Positions 1 to 9,158 of a stretch of 64,000 nt of DNA are shown piece by piece. The stretch is from the NCBI RefSeq assembly GCF_019091455.1, contig NZ_JAGXJN010000044.1:1-64000 (forward strand). Reading direction: 5' to 3'. The DNA is from Chitinophaga sp. GbtcB8. Its GTDB lineage: Bacteria > Bacteroidota > Bacteroidia > Chitinophagales > Chitinophagaceae. The first letter of the stretch is position 1. Each line of letters starts with the position of its first letter. A program made the translations under genes and the position numbers. The notes under the pieces were generated by a model that searched no databases, had not been told where the DNA came from, and was given only the letters and a program-made list of their open reading frames with translations.

Positions 1-3000
1 GAACCGGATAACCGCTCCTCCCAGTAAGACAATGCGGTTGCCAGGCCATCCCCATCGAGGTAACGGCGTTGCCATATCGCATAATCAGCATATTGAATGG
101 AAAGCGCAGGTAAAACAGCAGCGCTGCCCTGTTCGTAGCTACGGTAATAAGCAACAAACTCACGCACCAGTATTGGCAACGACCAGCCATCTGAGGCGAT
201 GTGATGTAACACGATCACCAACAAATGATCACCTCCTGGCTCCCGGATCAGGTGCGCTCTCAGCATATGATCGCGTCCAAGATGAAAAGGCATTGCCACC
301 ACCTCCCGGATCTGATCGCTGATGGCCGATGTTGCAACCTCATGATACACCAGCTCCCATTGATCTTCCGGCAATATCTCCTGCCAGGTTTGATCATGCT
401 CACTTTTTAACACGCTGCGCAGTACCTCATGACGGTTGATCACCTGTTGTAAACCGTAACGTAATGCATCCACATTAACCTGCCCATGCAACCTGAATAC
501 ACCCGGAATATGATACTCCCGGCTGCCCTGCAGCTGGTTTATAAACCAAAGCCGTTCCTGTGAAAAAGATAAAGGAATACGCTCCGGACGGGCGCCTGCA
601 ATAATACCAGGTAAATCAGACAGCGTGGTTATACCCGCAGAGCCGGGATTATCTAAATAGCGGGCCAGCTCCCTTATAACAGGCATATTAAAAATATCCC
701 GCACAGCCACTTCCCGGCCCAGCTGCTTACGGATGGCGGAAACCATACGCGTGGCCAGGAGAGAGTGCCCACCCAGCTCAAAGAAATTATCTGTAACGCC
801 TATACGGTCTTTTTTCAGCAAATGCTTCCATATATCTGCCAGCCGTAATGCGGTTTCTCCCTCAGGAGCAATATAAGTATGTTCATCCCCATGGTCAGTG
901 CTCAGCAATGCCAGACTCCGGCGGTCTGTTTTGCCATTGGGGGTTAATGGTATTTGCGGCAATCTTACGATCACAGATGGCACCATATACTCAGGCAGCT
1001 TTGCGCGTAAAAATGTCTGCAGTGCTGTTTTATCAAAACTGTCATCACTGGTCACATACCCGGCGAGATAGCGGTTGCTGCTCTCTCCCCGAGCGATCAC
1101 TACTGCCTGCCGGATGCCCGGCGCCTGTTCCAGCACGCGTTCTACCTCACCCGGTTCAATACGGTAACCACGCAGCTTTACCTGGTTATCTTTACGGCCC
1201 AGGTACACCAGGTTACCATCCGCTTGCCAAAAGGCAAGATCGCCGGTTTTGAATACATGCTGTTCCTGCTGGTCACTAAACGGATCAGTGATAAATCTTT
1301 CATGGGTTAATTCGCTGCGCTTATAATAACCAGGTGACACCGGTAAACCTTTCACCAGCAATTCTCCCGGTACACCTACCGGGCAAAGATCCCCTGCCTG
1401 ATCTGTTATGTAAACAGCCGCATTTGCAATCGGCCGGCCAATAGGCACAACCTCACTATCCGGCCGGGCTGCTAATAAAGAAGTATCATAACAGGTTACA
1501 TCAGCTGCTACTTCTGTAGATCCGTAAATATTCAGCAGCTTATGTGTGGATGGGGAAAAATGAGCATAGAATGCTTTTACCAGGTCTGCGGTCAGCTCTT
1601 CGCCGCTGCTGGTCCAGTATTGTAAAACAGAGAGGTCTAACTGGCCGGCTTCCAGGCGCCCCAGTATATAGCGCAGCAAAGAGGGCACCAATACAATGCG
1701 TGTAATACGATGCTCCGACAAGTGTTGTAAAAAGCGATCTATATCAAGTATATCATCATTATTAAATAAAACAGATGGTATTCCCTGTAACAATGGCCCG
1801 AACAGCTCCCAAATATGATCTACAAATCCCAGGGAGGTTTTCAGCGCAAACTGCTCTCCGGAAGCAAACGGGTACAGGCCCCACATCCAGTATAAACGGT
1901 TAAGGATAGCGCTGTTCAGCAATTGCACCCCTTTGGGTGCACCGGATGAACCAGATGTATAAATAATGCTGATAAGGGGATCCACACCGGATGTTCTTCG
2001 GGGATCAGCAACAGGAAAGGCGCTGCATGCCCCCAGGCTTACCGAACGTGTATCCGTTGCCGGTACATTGTGATGCTCATCTACCAATACCAGCGGACCT
2101 GAAATATCTTCCAGGATCAGCAGTATCCTGTCTGCAGGATACGCAGGATCAACCGGAACATAAGCAGCACCTGTCTTTAAAATACCCAGTACCGCTACTA
2201 TCATATCTACACTGCGTTCCATGCAAACGGGCACCAGGGATCCATTTCCTACACCTTCACTTTGCAGGTAATGCGACAGGCGGTTGGAGCGCATATTCAG
2301 CTCGTCATAAGTCACCGTTTCCCCGCGCCACAGGATCGCCGTATGTGCCGGCGTACGTGCAGCCTGTTCTTCAAACAGGTCAATAACGGTTTTTTCAGAA
2401 GGGATTGTAAGGGCTGTAGGATTAAACACATTTAACAGCAGATCTCTTTCTGCTGTATCAAGCATGTTCAGCTCAGATAAGCGCTGCCCGGGCCTTGAGA
2501 TAATGAGCTGTTGGATAATATTACGGAAATGCCCGCTGATACGCTGCACCATGCTTTCTTCCAGTACAGATGCATCATAACGGAACACCACCTCCATGTT
2601 ATCCGCGTCCGGGAAAGCGGATATGTTCAGCACATAGCTGGTTTGCTCCGTATAGTCTTTTAATGAAAGCGGCAATAGCTTGTTCGCGGTCACCACCTTA
2701 TCTATAGGATAGTTTTCCACCACAAAAATGTGATCGAAAATATCCCCGGCGCCTGGTAAATGTGCATAGTGCTTAATATCTGTAAGTGCGGTGGTTTCGT
2801 ACCTGCTTCGTTGTATCAGGTTATGCTGAACACGATCCAGCAGATGGCTGATCGTTTCATCCGCAGCGCCATATACCCGCAGCGGTACTGTATTAATAAA
2901 AAGCCCTACTGCTTCTTCCAGCCCGCCTACTGCTAACGAACGGCCTGATACAACTGTTCCAAACAGCACATCATTACTGCCGCAATAACGTTGTAACAGG

Positions 3001-3752
3001 ATGCCCCAGGCGGTATACAGCAGGGCAGCCATGGTAAGCTGGTGTTGCCTGGCAAAGGCAGCTATCCTGGTTTGGTCTGCACTGTTGAAGATCAGCTTCC
3101 GGCATCCATTCCCCTGCACAGCAGGTTTACCCTGCAGGGGTAATTTAGATGCACCGTCAAACCCGTGCAGGTATTGCCTCCAGTAACTACCGGCAGCGGC
3201 CTTATCCTGCTGGCCGGCCGCTTTCAGGTAATCCCTGAAACCGGTGCCGGGTATGGTTGCCTGCGTATTACCACCGGCATAAGCTGCGTATGCTGAAATA
3301 AAATCTTTCAGGATAATCCCGGCACTCCATCCGTCATAAATGATGTGATGGTTTTGCAGGATCATTTCATAGCTGCCGGCCCCACGCCTGATCAATAAGA
3401 TACGCCAGGTTGCTTCTTCAAGATCAAAGCGTTTGCTGCAAAGTTTCTGCACATCCTGCTCAGATGCAGATGTATCCAGGAAGGTAATATCCGGTGAACA
3501 TTGTTTTTGGATGACCTGCACCGGGCTGCCCAGCTCCTTCCAGCGGAACACGGCCCTCAGCATTTCATGCTGCCGGCTTACCTGCTCCCAGGCCGATCTG
3601 AAAACCGGCAAACTGACCTCCTGGTGTATAATTAGTGAAAGTTTCACCAGGTATTGATCCGTATCCGGTGAAACAGTATAATGAAAAAGAATGCCTTCCT
3701 GCAATGGGGTAAGCGGCAGGATAGTTTCTACATTTTCTCTCGTTAATGACAT
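1..3752 (-). CDS. NRPS P7 (partial): C-A(beta-Ala-like)-PCP-C
   Basis: The frame is open from an ATG at 3752 to the left edge with no stop, so at least 1,250 residues are present and the C-terminus is missing. The first condensation domain (about 1-430) carries PLTPLQEGILFH near the start and HHIIYDG, and resembles domains that accept a D-residue donor. The adenylation domain (about 440-960) has YTSGSSGAPKG near residue 600. Its specificity positions read V-D-W-V-T-S-I-A-D, 7 of 9 identical to the published beta-alanine code VDWVISLAD; the usual Asp235 is absent, as expected for a beta-amino acid. The PCP has GGHSL with the pantetheine serine at residue 997. A second C domain (SFSQERLWF, HHIASDG) resembles L-accepting domains and runs off the window. 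The gene lies 57 nt after the PhyH gene, last in the visible operon. The substrate call is inferred by eye alignment. Confidence 0.93.
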   Translation of the reverse strand, partial: MSLTRENVETILPLTPLQEGILFHYTVSPDTDQYLVKLSLIIHQEVSLPVFRSAWEQVSRQHEMLRAVFRWKELGSPVQVIQKQCSPDITFLDTSASEQDVQKLCSKRFDLEEATWRILLIRRGAGSYEMILQNHHIIYDGWSAGIILKDFISAYAAYAGGNTQATIPGTGFRDYLKAAGQQDKAAAGSYWRQYLHGFDGASKLPLQGKPAVQGNGCRKLIFNSADQTRIAAFARQHQLTMAALLYTAWGILLQRYCGSNDVLFGTVVSGRSLAVGGLEEAVGLFINTVPLRVYGAADETISHLLDRVQHNLIQRSRYETTALTDIKHYAHLPGAGDIFDHIFVVENYPIDKVVTANKLLPLSLKDYTEQTSYVLNISAFPDADNMEVVFRYDASVLEESMVQRISGHFRNIIQQLIISRPGQRLSELNMLDTAERDLLLNVFNPTALTIPSEKTVIDLFEEQAARTPAHTAILWRGETVTYDELNMRSNRLSHYLQSEGVGNGSLVPVCMERSVDMIVAVLGILKTGAAYVPVDPAYPADRILLILEDISGPLVLVDEHHNVPATDTRSVSLGACSAFPVADPRRTSGVDPLISIIYTSGSSGAPKGVQLLNSAILNRLYWMWGLYPFASGEQFALKTSLGFVDHIWELFGPLLQGIPSVLFNNDDILDIDRFLQHLSEHRITRIVLVPSLLRYILGRLEAGQLDLSVLQYWTSSGEELTADLVKAFYAHFSPSTHKLLNIYGSTEVAADVTCYDTSLLAARPDSEVVPIGRPIANAAVYITDQAGDLCPVGVPGELLVKGLPVSPGYYKRSELTHERFITDPFSDQQEQHVFKTGDLAFWQADGNLVYLGRKDNQVKLRGYRIEPGEVERVLEQAPGIRQAVVIARGESSNRYLAGYVTSDDSFDKTALQTFLRAKLPEYMVPSVIVRLPQIPLTPNGKTDRRSLALLSTDHGDEHTYIAPEGETALRLADIWKHLLKKDRIGVTDNFFELGGHSLLATRMVSAIRKQLGREVAVRDIFNMPVIRELARYLDNPGSAGITTLSDLPGIIAGARPERIPLSFSQERLWFINQLQGSREYHIPGVFRLHGQVNVDALRYGLQQVINRHEVLRSVLKSEHDQTWQEILPEDQWELVYHEVATSAISDQIREVVAMPFHLGRDHMLRAHLIREPGGDHLLVIVLHHIASDGWSLPILVREFVAYYRSYEQGSAAVLPALSIQYADYAIWQRRYLDGDGLATALSYWEERLSG

Positions 3753-3809
3753 AGATCAATATCCTCTAAGCTTTTATCTCTGTGTATGTTAGGGTCACGG
3801 GTAATGGCA

Positions 3810-4658
3810 TCAGGCAAGTCTTTCGCTGATAGGAGCAATAGGATCATACTTGCGGATGGAAATAAATTCCGGTCTTGGATTAGGAATATCCATTAATTTA
3901 TTATCTACCCTGTTATAGGTAAGCAGATAAGTGAACCTGTCCCAGGGAGAAAGATTATTAGCCGATGCATGGAAAATATTTCCGTGGAAGAATAAAACAG
4001 CACCGGCCCTTCCTTTTGCAGAAAAAAGACCTTTCTTCTCCGCCCATTCAGCAAGGGTTTCCCGTTCCAGCTTATATTTCAGGTTGGCGGTTACCGCCGT
4101 CATAAAAGGGGCGCTTTTCAGGTATTCAGCATACCACTCATTATCCTGCCCGTTCACATCCACTATATTTTCCCGGTCATCAAAAACACCTTCCTTGTGA
4201 GAAGATGGGATCAATATCAGGGGGCTGTTAAATTCATTCACGTCGTTGTAAAAGATCATAGCAGTCAGCACATCAGGCCGGGGCATGCCATCATCATTTT
4301 TCCAATAGGGGTAATCCTGGTGCCATTCCCACCAGTCGCCTACCATAGCAGCCTTAATATTGATCTTACTCTGGTGCAGGTACACATCGCTGCCCAGCAA
4401 CTGGGCAGCCGGTACTACCAGCCGGTCCAGCCGGTGGATCTTATCATATACTTCGTTTGTAAGATGAGGGGCGAAGAATGTCCGCACCGATCCGTTTTTT
4501 TCCAATATTCTCCGGGGATCTTCTTCAGAAATGATCTTGTTCATTTCAGTTGTAAACAAATCAATTTCTTCAGGATTAAAAACATCCTCAATTAAAAGAA
4601 AGCCATTTTCTTTAAAGAAGAAGATCTGATCTTCTGTAAGTTGCATGTGAGTGAGCAT
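3810..4658 (-). CDS. Phytanoyl-CoA dioxygenase (PhyH) family hydroxylase
   Basis: A 282-residue Fe(II)/2-oxoglutarate dioxygenase of the PhyH family. The iron-binding HxD is H113-Q-D115 in the segment WWEWHQDYPYW, the distal histidine is probably H230 in HASANNLS, and R241 is placed to bind 2-oxoglutarate. The length matches stand-alone amino-acid or peptide hydroxylases of this family (proline, ectoine and NRPS tailoring enzymes). It lies between the lysine N-hydroxylase and NRPS P7 in the same transcript, so hydroxylation of a free or carrier-bound amino acid of the peptide is the likely role. An internal ATG at residue 5 could also be the start. The substrate cannot be read from sequence. 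Confidence 0.88.
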   Translation of the reverse strand: MLTHMQLTEDQIFFFKENGFLLIEDVFNPEEIDLFTTEMNKIISEEDPRRILEKNGSVRTFFAPHLTNEVYDKIHRLDRLVVPAAQLLGSDVYLHQSKINIKAAMVGDWWEWHQDYPYWKNDDGMPRPDVLTAMIFYNDVNEFNSPLILIPSSHKEGVFDDRENIVDVNGQDNEWYAEYLKSAPFMTAVTANLKYKLERETLAEWAEKKGLFSAKGRAGAVLFFHGNIFHASANNLSPWDRFTYLLTYNRVDNKLMDIPNPRPEFISIRKYDPIAPISERLA

Positions 4659-4702
4659 TTAGTGGAACATGATCAAAGTAAAACAAACAAAGCAGCGCAG
4701 GG

Positions 4703-6028
4703 TTATATTGCCCTGGCCCTGAAACCATTTTTCATAATCGTCAGCTTATCCCAGCTCAGTAGTGACTTATCGATCTCTGTATTATAAACCTTCTGCTCCA
4801 TCAGCGCATTAATGATCTTTGCGCTTCTCCAGGCCAGCAAGCTCAGGTTAGGATCTGCTACTCCACGTACATGCCTGGCTCCGTTATGGATATAGATCTT
4901 ACCTTTCATGTCTTTTGTGGTTACAATAGAGAAATCTTCTGCTACATCATACTTTCCATCTGTGGTGGAGATATAACCGTCCAGCGGTTCAAGACATTTA
5001 TGCTGCTGGTAATTAAAGCCGGTGGCCAGCACAATAATATCTACATCCATGTACTGCACTGCGCTGCTTTTTTCCTTTAAGGTCACTTCAGCACAGAAAC
5101 AGTTCTCTGTACGTTCCGCATTAGTGAAATAGGTGCCTGGATAGAAATCCAGTATATCTATATCCCTGAGGAATTTATAATTATAGATCGTTTCATAAAT
5201 ATCGCTGAGCGTTTTTTCACTAACACCATCACTGGTGAACTTCTGCCTTTCCAGCAATTTCTCCTTGTCTTCCTTATGCAGGTTATAGAAGTAATCGCTG
5301 TATTTGGGTGTGTATAATTCGTTTGAGAAAGGCGTATTTTCTAATGGCAGGAAATTATAGTTGCTGCTGATCCACTGTACTGACAGCGGAAGGCGCTCTT
5401 CTTCCTTCAGCAGGAACAATATTACTTCAGCGCCGCTTTGGCCGCCGCCTACCACCATTATCCGCTTTCCGCTGAAATCAACATTACTGGTCAGGAACTG
5501 CGAGCTATGCACCATACCGGAGCCGATATGCTTACGGCAGAAACCCGGGACATTAGCGGACAATCCCGCTCCCATAGCCAGGTTCTTTGCCTTATAAGAC
5601 ACATCGTTCACAGTAACCTCAAAACAGTCGTCCTTATATTCTATCCGTTGTACGGTAGACATGAAATGCAGGTTCTGCATCCTGGCTACCGCCCATTTAA
5701 AATACTGTACGAATTCACGTCTTTTTAAGCCGTCAAACTGTCCTTTTGATGCGAACATATAAAGCCGGCCGGTTTCTTTCAGGAAATTCAGGAAAGTGAA
5801 CTGGCTGGTAGGGTCCACCATTGTAACAAGGTCTTTCAGTATAGACACCTGTATGGTAGCATCCGGAAATAACATGCCCGGGTACCAGTTGAATTCAGAT
5901 TTATCATCAAAGAAAATGCTGTTTACCTGTTGGTTATACGGTGCTATCAATGCAGCAGTACTAAGATTGGAAGGTCCTATTCCCACTCCCAGCAGATCAT
6001 ATACAGACGATTCATTAGTGGTTAACAT
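4703..6028 (-). CDS. L-lysine N6-hydroxylase (ornithine/lysine monooxygenase family)
   Basis: A 441-residue class B flavin N-hydroxylase of the IucD/PvdA/SidA family. The FAD motif GVGIGPSN lies at residues 14-21, an NADPH-binding GGGQSG near 194-199, and the late family motif ATGF near 335. Such enzymes N-hydroxylate the side-chain amine of lysine or ornithine using NADPH and oxygen. The neighbouring cupin, MetRS-like and DAO-type genes form the set that makes hydrazines from N6-hydroxylysine in other bacteria, so lysine is the preferred substrate by context. A hydroxamate siderophore role is the alternative, but no hydroxamate-type acyltransferase of the IucB family or siderophore export and uptake genes are visible. 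It is 10 nt downstream of carbamoyltransferase 2. Confidence 0.9.
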   Translation of the reverse strand: MLTTNESSVYDLLGVGIGPSNLSTAALIAPYNQQVNSIFFDDKSEFNWYPGMLFPDATIQVSILKDLVTMVDPTSQFTFLNFLKETGRLYMFASKGQFDGLKRREFVQYFKWAVARMQNLHFMSTVQRIEYKDDCFEVTVNDVSYKAKNLAMGAGLSANVPGFCRKHIGSGMVHSSQFLTSNVDFSGKRIMVVGGGQSGAEVILFLLKEEERLPLSVQWISSNYNFLPLENTPFSNELYTPKYSDYFYNLHKEDKEKLLERQKFTSDGVSEKTLSDIYETIYNYKFLRDIDILDFYPGTYFTNAERTENCFCAEVTLKEKSSAVQYMDVDIIVLATGFNYQQHKCLEPLDGYISTTDGKYDVAEDFSIVTTKDMKGKIYIHNGARHVRGVADPNLSLLAWRSAKIINALMEQKVYNTEIDKSLLSWDKLTIMKNGFRARAI

Positions 6029-6038
6029 ATGTGTGGTT

Positions 6039-7739
6039 TTATATCATGTTAGTCAATGCAGTTTCTTCCTCCTGTATGATCGGGAGATACAGGTACCTGC
6101 TGTAGCCTTTTTTCATAAACAGCGATCCATTGCTCCAGACAAGATTAACGCCTCCCCAGGCAAGGGCGCTTTGCACATCCGGGAAAAATCCTTTCCCGTT
6201 GAAATTTGCGCTGGTATTACATAACAGGGGTATATTACTTACGGCTTTAAACTCCTGCAGCAGCTCGTACACAAGCGGGTTATCCCTTTCATTAACCGTT
6301 TGCAGGCGGGCCGTACCATCCAGGTGGCATATTGCGGGTATACGGGACAGCCAGGCTTCCCTTGTCTTATGCGTAAACAGCATATAGGGATCAGGAGTAC
6401 CCGGCTCAAATACTTCGGGGGCATCTTCTTCAAGGCAGATGGGCGCTACAGGCCTGTAGTACTCTCTTACCTTCACGGTATTCAACAGGTGTTTCATAAC
6501 CCCGGAAGCAGGTGAAGCAACAATGCTCCGGTTACCTAATGCCCGCGGCCCCAGCTCGGCGTTGCCATTCAACAATACTACAGGCTCGTTTTCGGTATGC
6601 AGGAATGTTGCCAGTTGTTTTATGCTGCATGGCATGCTTTCCCAGGCAGGATCAATGGCAGTATCCATCAACGCCGGACCGCTATAGGCATTCCATATCA
6701 GCGCTCTGGAATCAGTGTACTTCAGCATTTCGCAACAGGCGGTACCAATAGCGCTGCCCGCATCATTCGGGAAGGGCGGCACCCATACATCGTCAAATAA
6801 ACCACTGTCGCGGATAGCGCTGTTCCAGGTAATGTTCAGCGCTGCGCCGCCTGTTATACACAGGTTGGTTGTTTTTACCGGCCATGCTTTACAGGCCGCC
6901 GCAAGATGGTCTATCAATAATATTTCAATGAATTTCTGGAAGCTGGCTATTACATCCGGTGAGCTGTAATTATTCATGATCTCTTCATCCAGCAATACAT
7001 CTATGCAATGTATGTTCTGTTTGTGCAGATCAGCGTCTGTGGGTGTGATATATGGCGGCTGCCAGGAATCAAAAGCCGTTTGCCATTTATCCAGCAGCTC
7101 CTGGCGTACATTACCTAATGCGGCAAAGGCCATTACCTTACCCGGGATTGCAAAGTCGTTGCAGTCCTTATACTGATCAAAAGGAGGGAACTTATGCGCA
7201 AAACAGGCATATACCATAGCAGTTAACGGGAACAGATCCTTTACGCCGCTGAAATAATTCGTTTGTGCATTATAGTGATACAATTGCGGAAACATACCGC
7301 CATCCCACACCAGAATAAACGCATCCTCTCCCGCAGCGGCAAAAGGGCTGGCGCAATAGGTGCCGGCTATATGCCCGGCCACATGTCGATAGCTCTTACA
7401 ATTGATACTGGCATAACTTTCTATTGCAGAAGGCGTTTCTGCCAGCAGGTCTGCACCATCCAGGTAGCTGCCGTAACCTGCCAGCTGCAGGCCGGGATGG
7501 CGCCCCTGCAGGTACTGCTGCAGCGTAGGATGCCAGCCGTCAAATACAATACTGTCCACATCTTCCATCTTATAGCCAAAACGCGCTATCAGATCAGCTA
7601 CTTCCTGGTTGGAAAGTGTAAAGCTGGAGTGCCGCGGCCCGTTGTTAATTTTTTCCAGCTCATGGGAAAAAACCAGGCGGGCATTATCGATCAGGGCGAT
7701 GGATGCATCATGCCCTAATTTTATACCACATATTAACAT
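6039..7739 (-). CDS. O/N-carbamoyltransferase 2 (NodU/CmcH/TobZ family)
   Basis: A 566-residue enzyme that transfers a carbamoyl group from carbamoyl phosphate through a carbamoyl-adenylate. The N-terminal Kae1-like domain opens with GIKLGHDASIALID and contains VWDGGMFPQL; the C-terminal YrdC-like part has the family signature ELGPRALGNRSI and DGTARLQTV. Length is normal for the family. A clear paralogue lies at the other end of the cluster (50926-52638), sharing these motifs and an identical FPPFDQ segment. It sits between the DAO-type oxidase and the lysine N-hydroxylase. Probable acceptors are hydroxyl groups of Ser, Thr or hydroxylated residues, or an amine to give a ureido group; the sequence does not decide which. 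Confidence 0.93.
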   Translation of the reverse strand: MLICGIKLGHDASIALIDNARLVFSHELEKINNGPRHSSFTLSNQEVADLIARFGYKMEDVDSIVFDGWHPTLQQYLQGRHPGLQLAGYGSYLDGADLLAETPSAIESYASINCKSYRHVAGHIAGTYCASPFAAAGEDAFILVWDGGMFPQLYHYNAQTNYFSGVKDLFPLTAMVYACFAHKFPPFDQYKDCNDFAIPGKVMAFAALGNVRQELLDKWQTAFDSWQPPYITPTDADLHKQNIHCIDVLLDEEIMNNYSSPDVIASFQKFIEILLIDHLAAACKAWPVKTTNLCITGGAALNITWNSAIRDSGLFDDVWVPPFPNDAGSAIGTACCEMLKYTDSRALIWNAYSGPALMDTAIDPAWESMPCSIKQLATFLHTENEPVVLLNGNAELGPRALGNRSIVASPASGVMKHLLNTVKVREYYRPVAPICLEEDAPEVFEPGTPDPYMLFTHKTREAWLSRIPAICHLDGTARLQTVNERDNPLVYELLQEFKAVSNIPLLCNTSANFNGKGFFPDVQSALAWGGVNLVWSNGSLFMKKGYSRYLYLPIIQEEETALTNMI

Positions 7740-7753
7740 ACTTGTTTACTTTA

Positions 7754-8815
7754 TTACGTTAAGGTAGAGATGGCGCTTTGTGCCAGTGCCGGCGCTAATC
7801 TGAAGCCGGAACCTCCGGGTGCGCCGACAATAACATATCCTGTATCGGGGGTTTCAATAATGGGGTCGCCGTCGGGGCTGTAAAGATCGCAATAGGCGCG
7901 GCCGCCTGCTATCCTGCTGTGCAGCCCTTCATTGTACTTCCTCAGTACATTTGAAGCATCTGAATAATTGGCGGGGCTTATCTTAAAATCATCTTTGTAA
8001 ATATCCAGGTCCCAATCCTCACACCTGTAGCTGAACAGCCAGCGGGAAAGATGCGGCTGCGGCAGGAAAAACGCATCATCGTTGAACAGGTAAATGATCG
8101 GCGCATTGGCGGGGGGCGCTTCATCAATATGTAAGGCTACTATTTTTTTTATCCTGGTTTGCCGGTACGCTATACTGGCGGCAGAAAACCCTTTATTCAT
8201 CCAGGGGCCGGTTGCATCAATTATGGCGCCTGCCTTCAGCGATACGCCATAGTTGGTAGCCACCACGTATTTATCCGCCGGTTTATCCAGCGATGTAGCT
8301 TCCGTTCCCTCATATATGGTGATCTTTTGCTCCCTGGCCAGCTCCAGCGCCAATGCATAGGTGATATCATTATAAGCGTATTGTGCATGCAGCTGGTGAA
8401 AGTATTTATTGCCCTCACCCAGCTGAAACCCGGCAGGAACATGCTGATGGAAGGAAGCCACCGTACCTTTCTGCGCGCCCGGGGCAGTGATGTTGGAAAG
8501 CACTTCTCCTATGCTGCGCTGGTGTGCAATTCCTACAAAAGGTACGCGGGCCACCGGCAGCTCAGGATATTTTTCCATGAGCTCGGAAAACAGTCCCTGG
8601 CTTTTACCGGTCAGCTTTCTTTTGTAGGCGGTAACGCCATAGGGAAAATCCAGGCAGGCCGAATAGGCTGTTACGCCTTTACCCAGCATGCCCTTGTCCA
8701 TAATGGCGATCTTTTTGTGCGGCCATGCCTGAGAGGCATAGTAAGCACAAAAAATACCAATAACACCTCCCCCGATGATCAGGATATCATACTCTCTTGT
8801 TTCAGTTACCACCAT
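7754..8815 (-). CDS. FAD-dependent amine/glycine oxidase (DAO family), probable hydrazine-adduct cleaving enzyme
   Basis: A 353-residue D-amino-acid oxidase/ThiO-type flavoprotein. The FAD-binding Rossmann motif GGGVIG is at residues 15-20, followed by the DATGPW motif in the middle and a C-terminal GAPGGSGFRLAPALA that closes the FAD site. It overlaps the upstream cupin gene by 10 nt, which suggests translational coupling. In the s56-p1 and triacsin pathways a DAO-like flavoenzyme oxidises the lysine-linked hydrazine (for example N6-(carboxymethylamino)lysine) to release hydrazinoacetate and 2-aminoadipate semialdehyde. The same role is inferred here from gene context; the family itself only supports oxidation of a C-N bond. 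Confidence 0.85.
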   Translation of the reverse strand: MVVTETREYDILIIGGGVIGIFCAYYASQAWPHKKIAIMDKGMLGKGVTAYSACLDFPYGVTAYKRKLTGKSQGLFSELMEKYPELPVARVPFVGIAHQRSIGEVLSNITAPGAQKGTVASFHQHVPAGFQLGEGNKYFHQLHAQYAYNDITYALALELAREQKITIYEGTEATSLDKPADKYVVATNYGVSLKAGAIIDATGPWMNKGFSAASIAYRQTRIKKIVALHIDEAPPANAPIIYLFNDDAFFLPQPHLSRWLFSYRCEDWDLDIYKDDFKISPANYSDASNVLRKYNEGLHSRIAGGRAYCDLYSPDGDPIIETPDTGYVIVGAPGGSGFRLAPALAQSAISTLT

Positions 8816-9147
8816 ATGGAGAGGATTTCAAGATTATGATCGTTTGAAAGATTAATGATCTGGTGCGTGGAAAGTGAATTGAAGAAAAATACTTCTCCTT
8901 CTTTCGCAATCACATCCTGCCCGTTGATCGTAAGGCGGCCTTCACCTTTTGCGATATACCAGTACTCCCGGGACCTGTGCTGGTCCTCTACGGACCGCTG
9001 ACCGGGATAAACAATAAACCGGATCAGGTTAAAATCAGACAGGGCCTGATCTTCAAATATCTTGGAGAGATTATAGGTAGCCGTTTCATTAGTCAGCTCC
9101 GATGACGCTACCGTCATGGGAATGATGGGTTGAATATGCTTTTCCAT
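8806..9147 (-). CDS. Stand-alone cupin, probable zinc-binding half of a split hydrazine synthetase
   Basis: A 113-residue single-domain cupin resembling the mannose-6-phosphate isomerase type. Candidate metal ligands are H57 and E61 in QHRSREYWYI and H95 in STHQI. In known hydrazine synthetases (Spb40, Tri28, PyrN) a cupin and a MetRS-like domain are fused in one protein and join N6-hydroxylysine to a second amino acid. Here the cupin is separate, 11 nt after the stop of the MetRS-like gene and overlapping the DAO gene by 10 nt. The cupin would catalyse rearrangement of the lysine hydroxylamine ester to the N-N bond. The cupin assignment is clear; the role is inferred from context. Confidence 0.83.
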   Translation of the reverse strand: MEKHIQPIIPMTVASSELTNETATYNLSKIFEDQALSDFNLIRFIVYPGQRSVEDQHRSREYWYIAKGEGRLTINGQDVIAKEGEVFFFNSLSTHQIINLSNDHNLEILSIWW

Positions 9148-9158
9148 TGAATGTATTT

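Noticed and set aside
3565..3759. Separate 64-residue minus-strand ORF
   Set aside because: It is an out-of-frame reading of the first codons of NRPS P7, whose own frame gives a standard C-domain start.
4703..6028. Hydroxamate siderophore cluster (N-hydroxylase + GNAT + TonB receptor)
   Set aside because: The GNAT is RimJ/RimL-like rather than a hydroxamate acyltransferase, there are no siderophore export or reductase genes, the receptor is not of the siderophore type, and the MetRS-like/cupin/DAO genes fit the hydrazine route better.
8159..8839. 226-residue plus-strand ORF (and the 385-residue one at 16245-17402)
   Set aside because: Both are antisense to well-supported genes (DAO oxidase, TonB receptor) and have no recognisable motifs.
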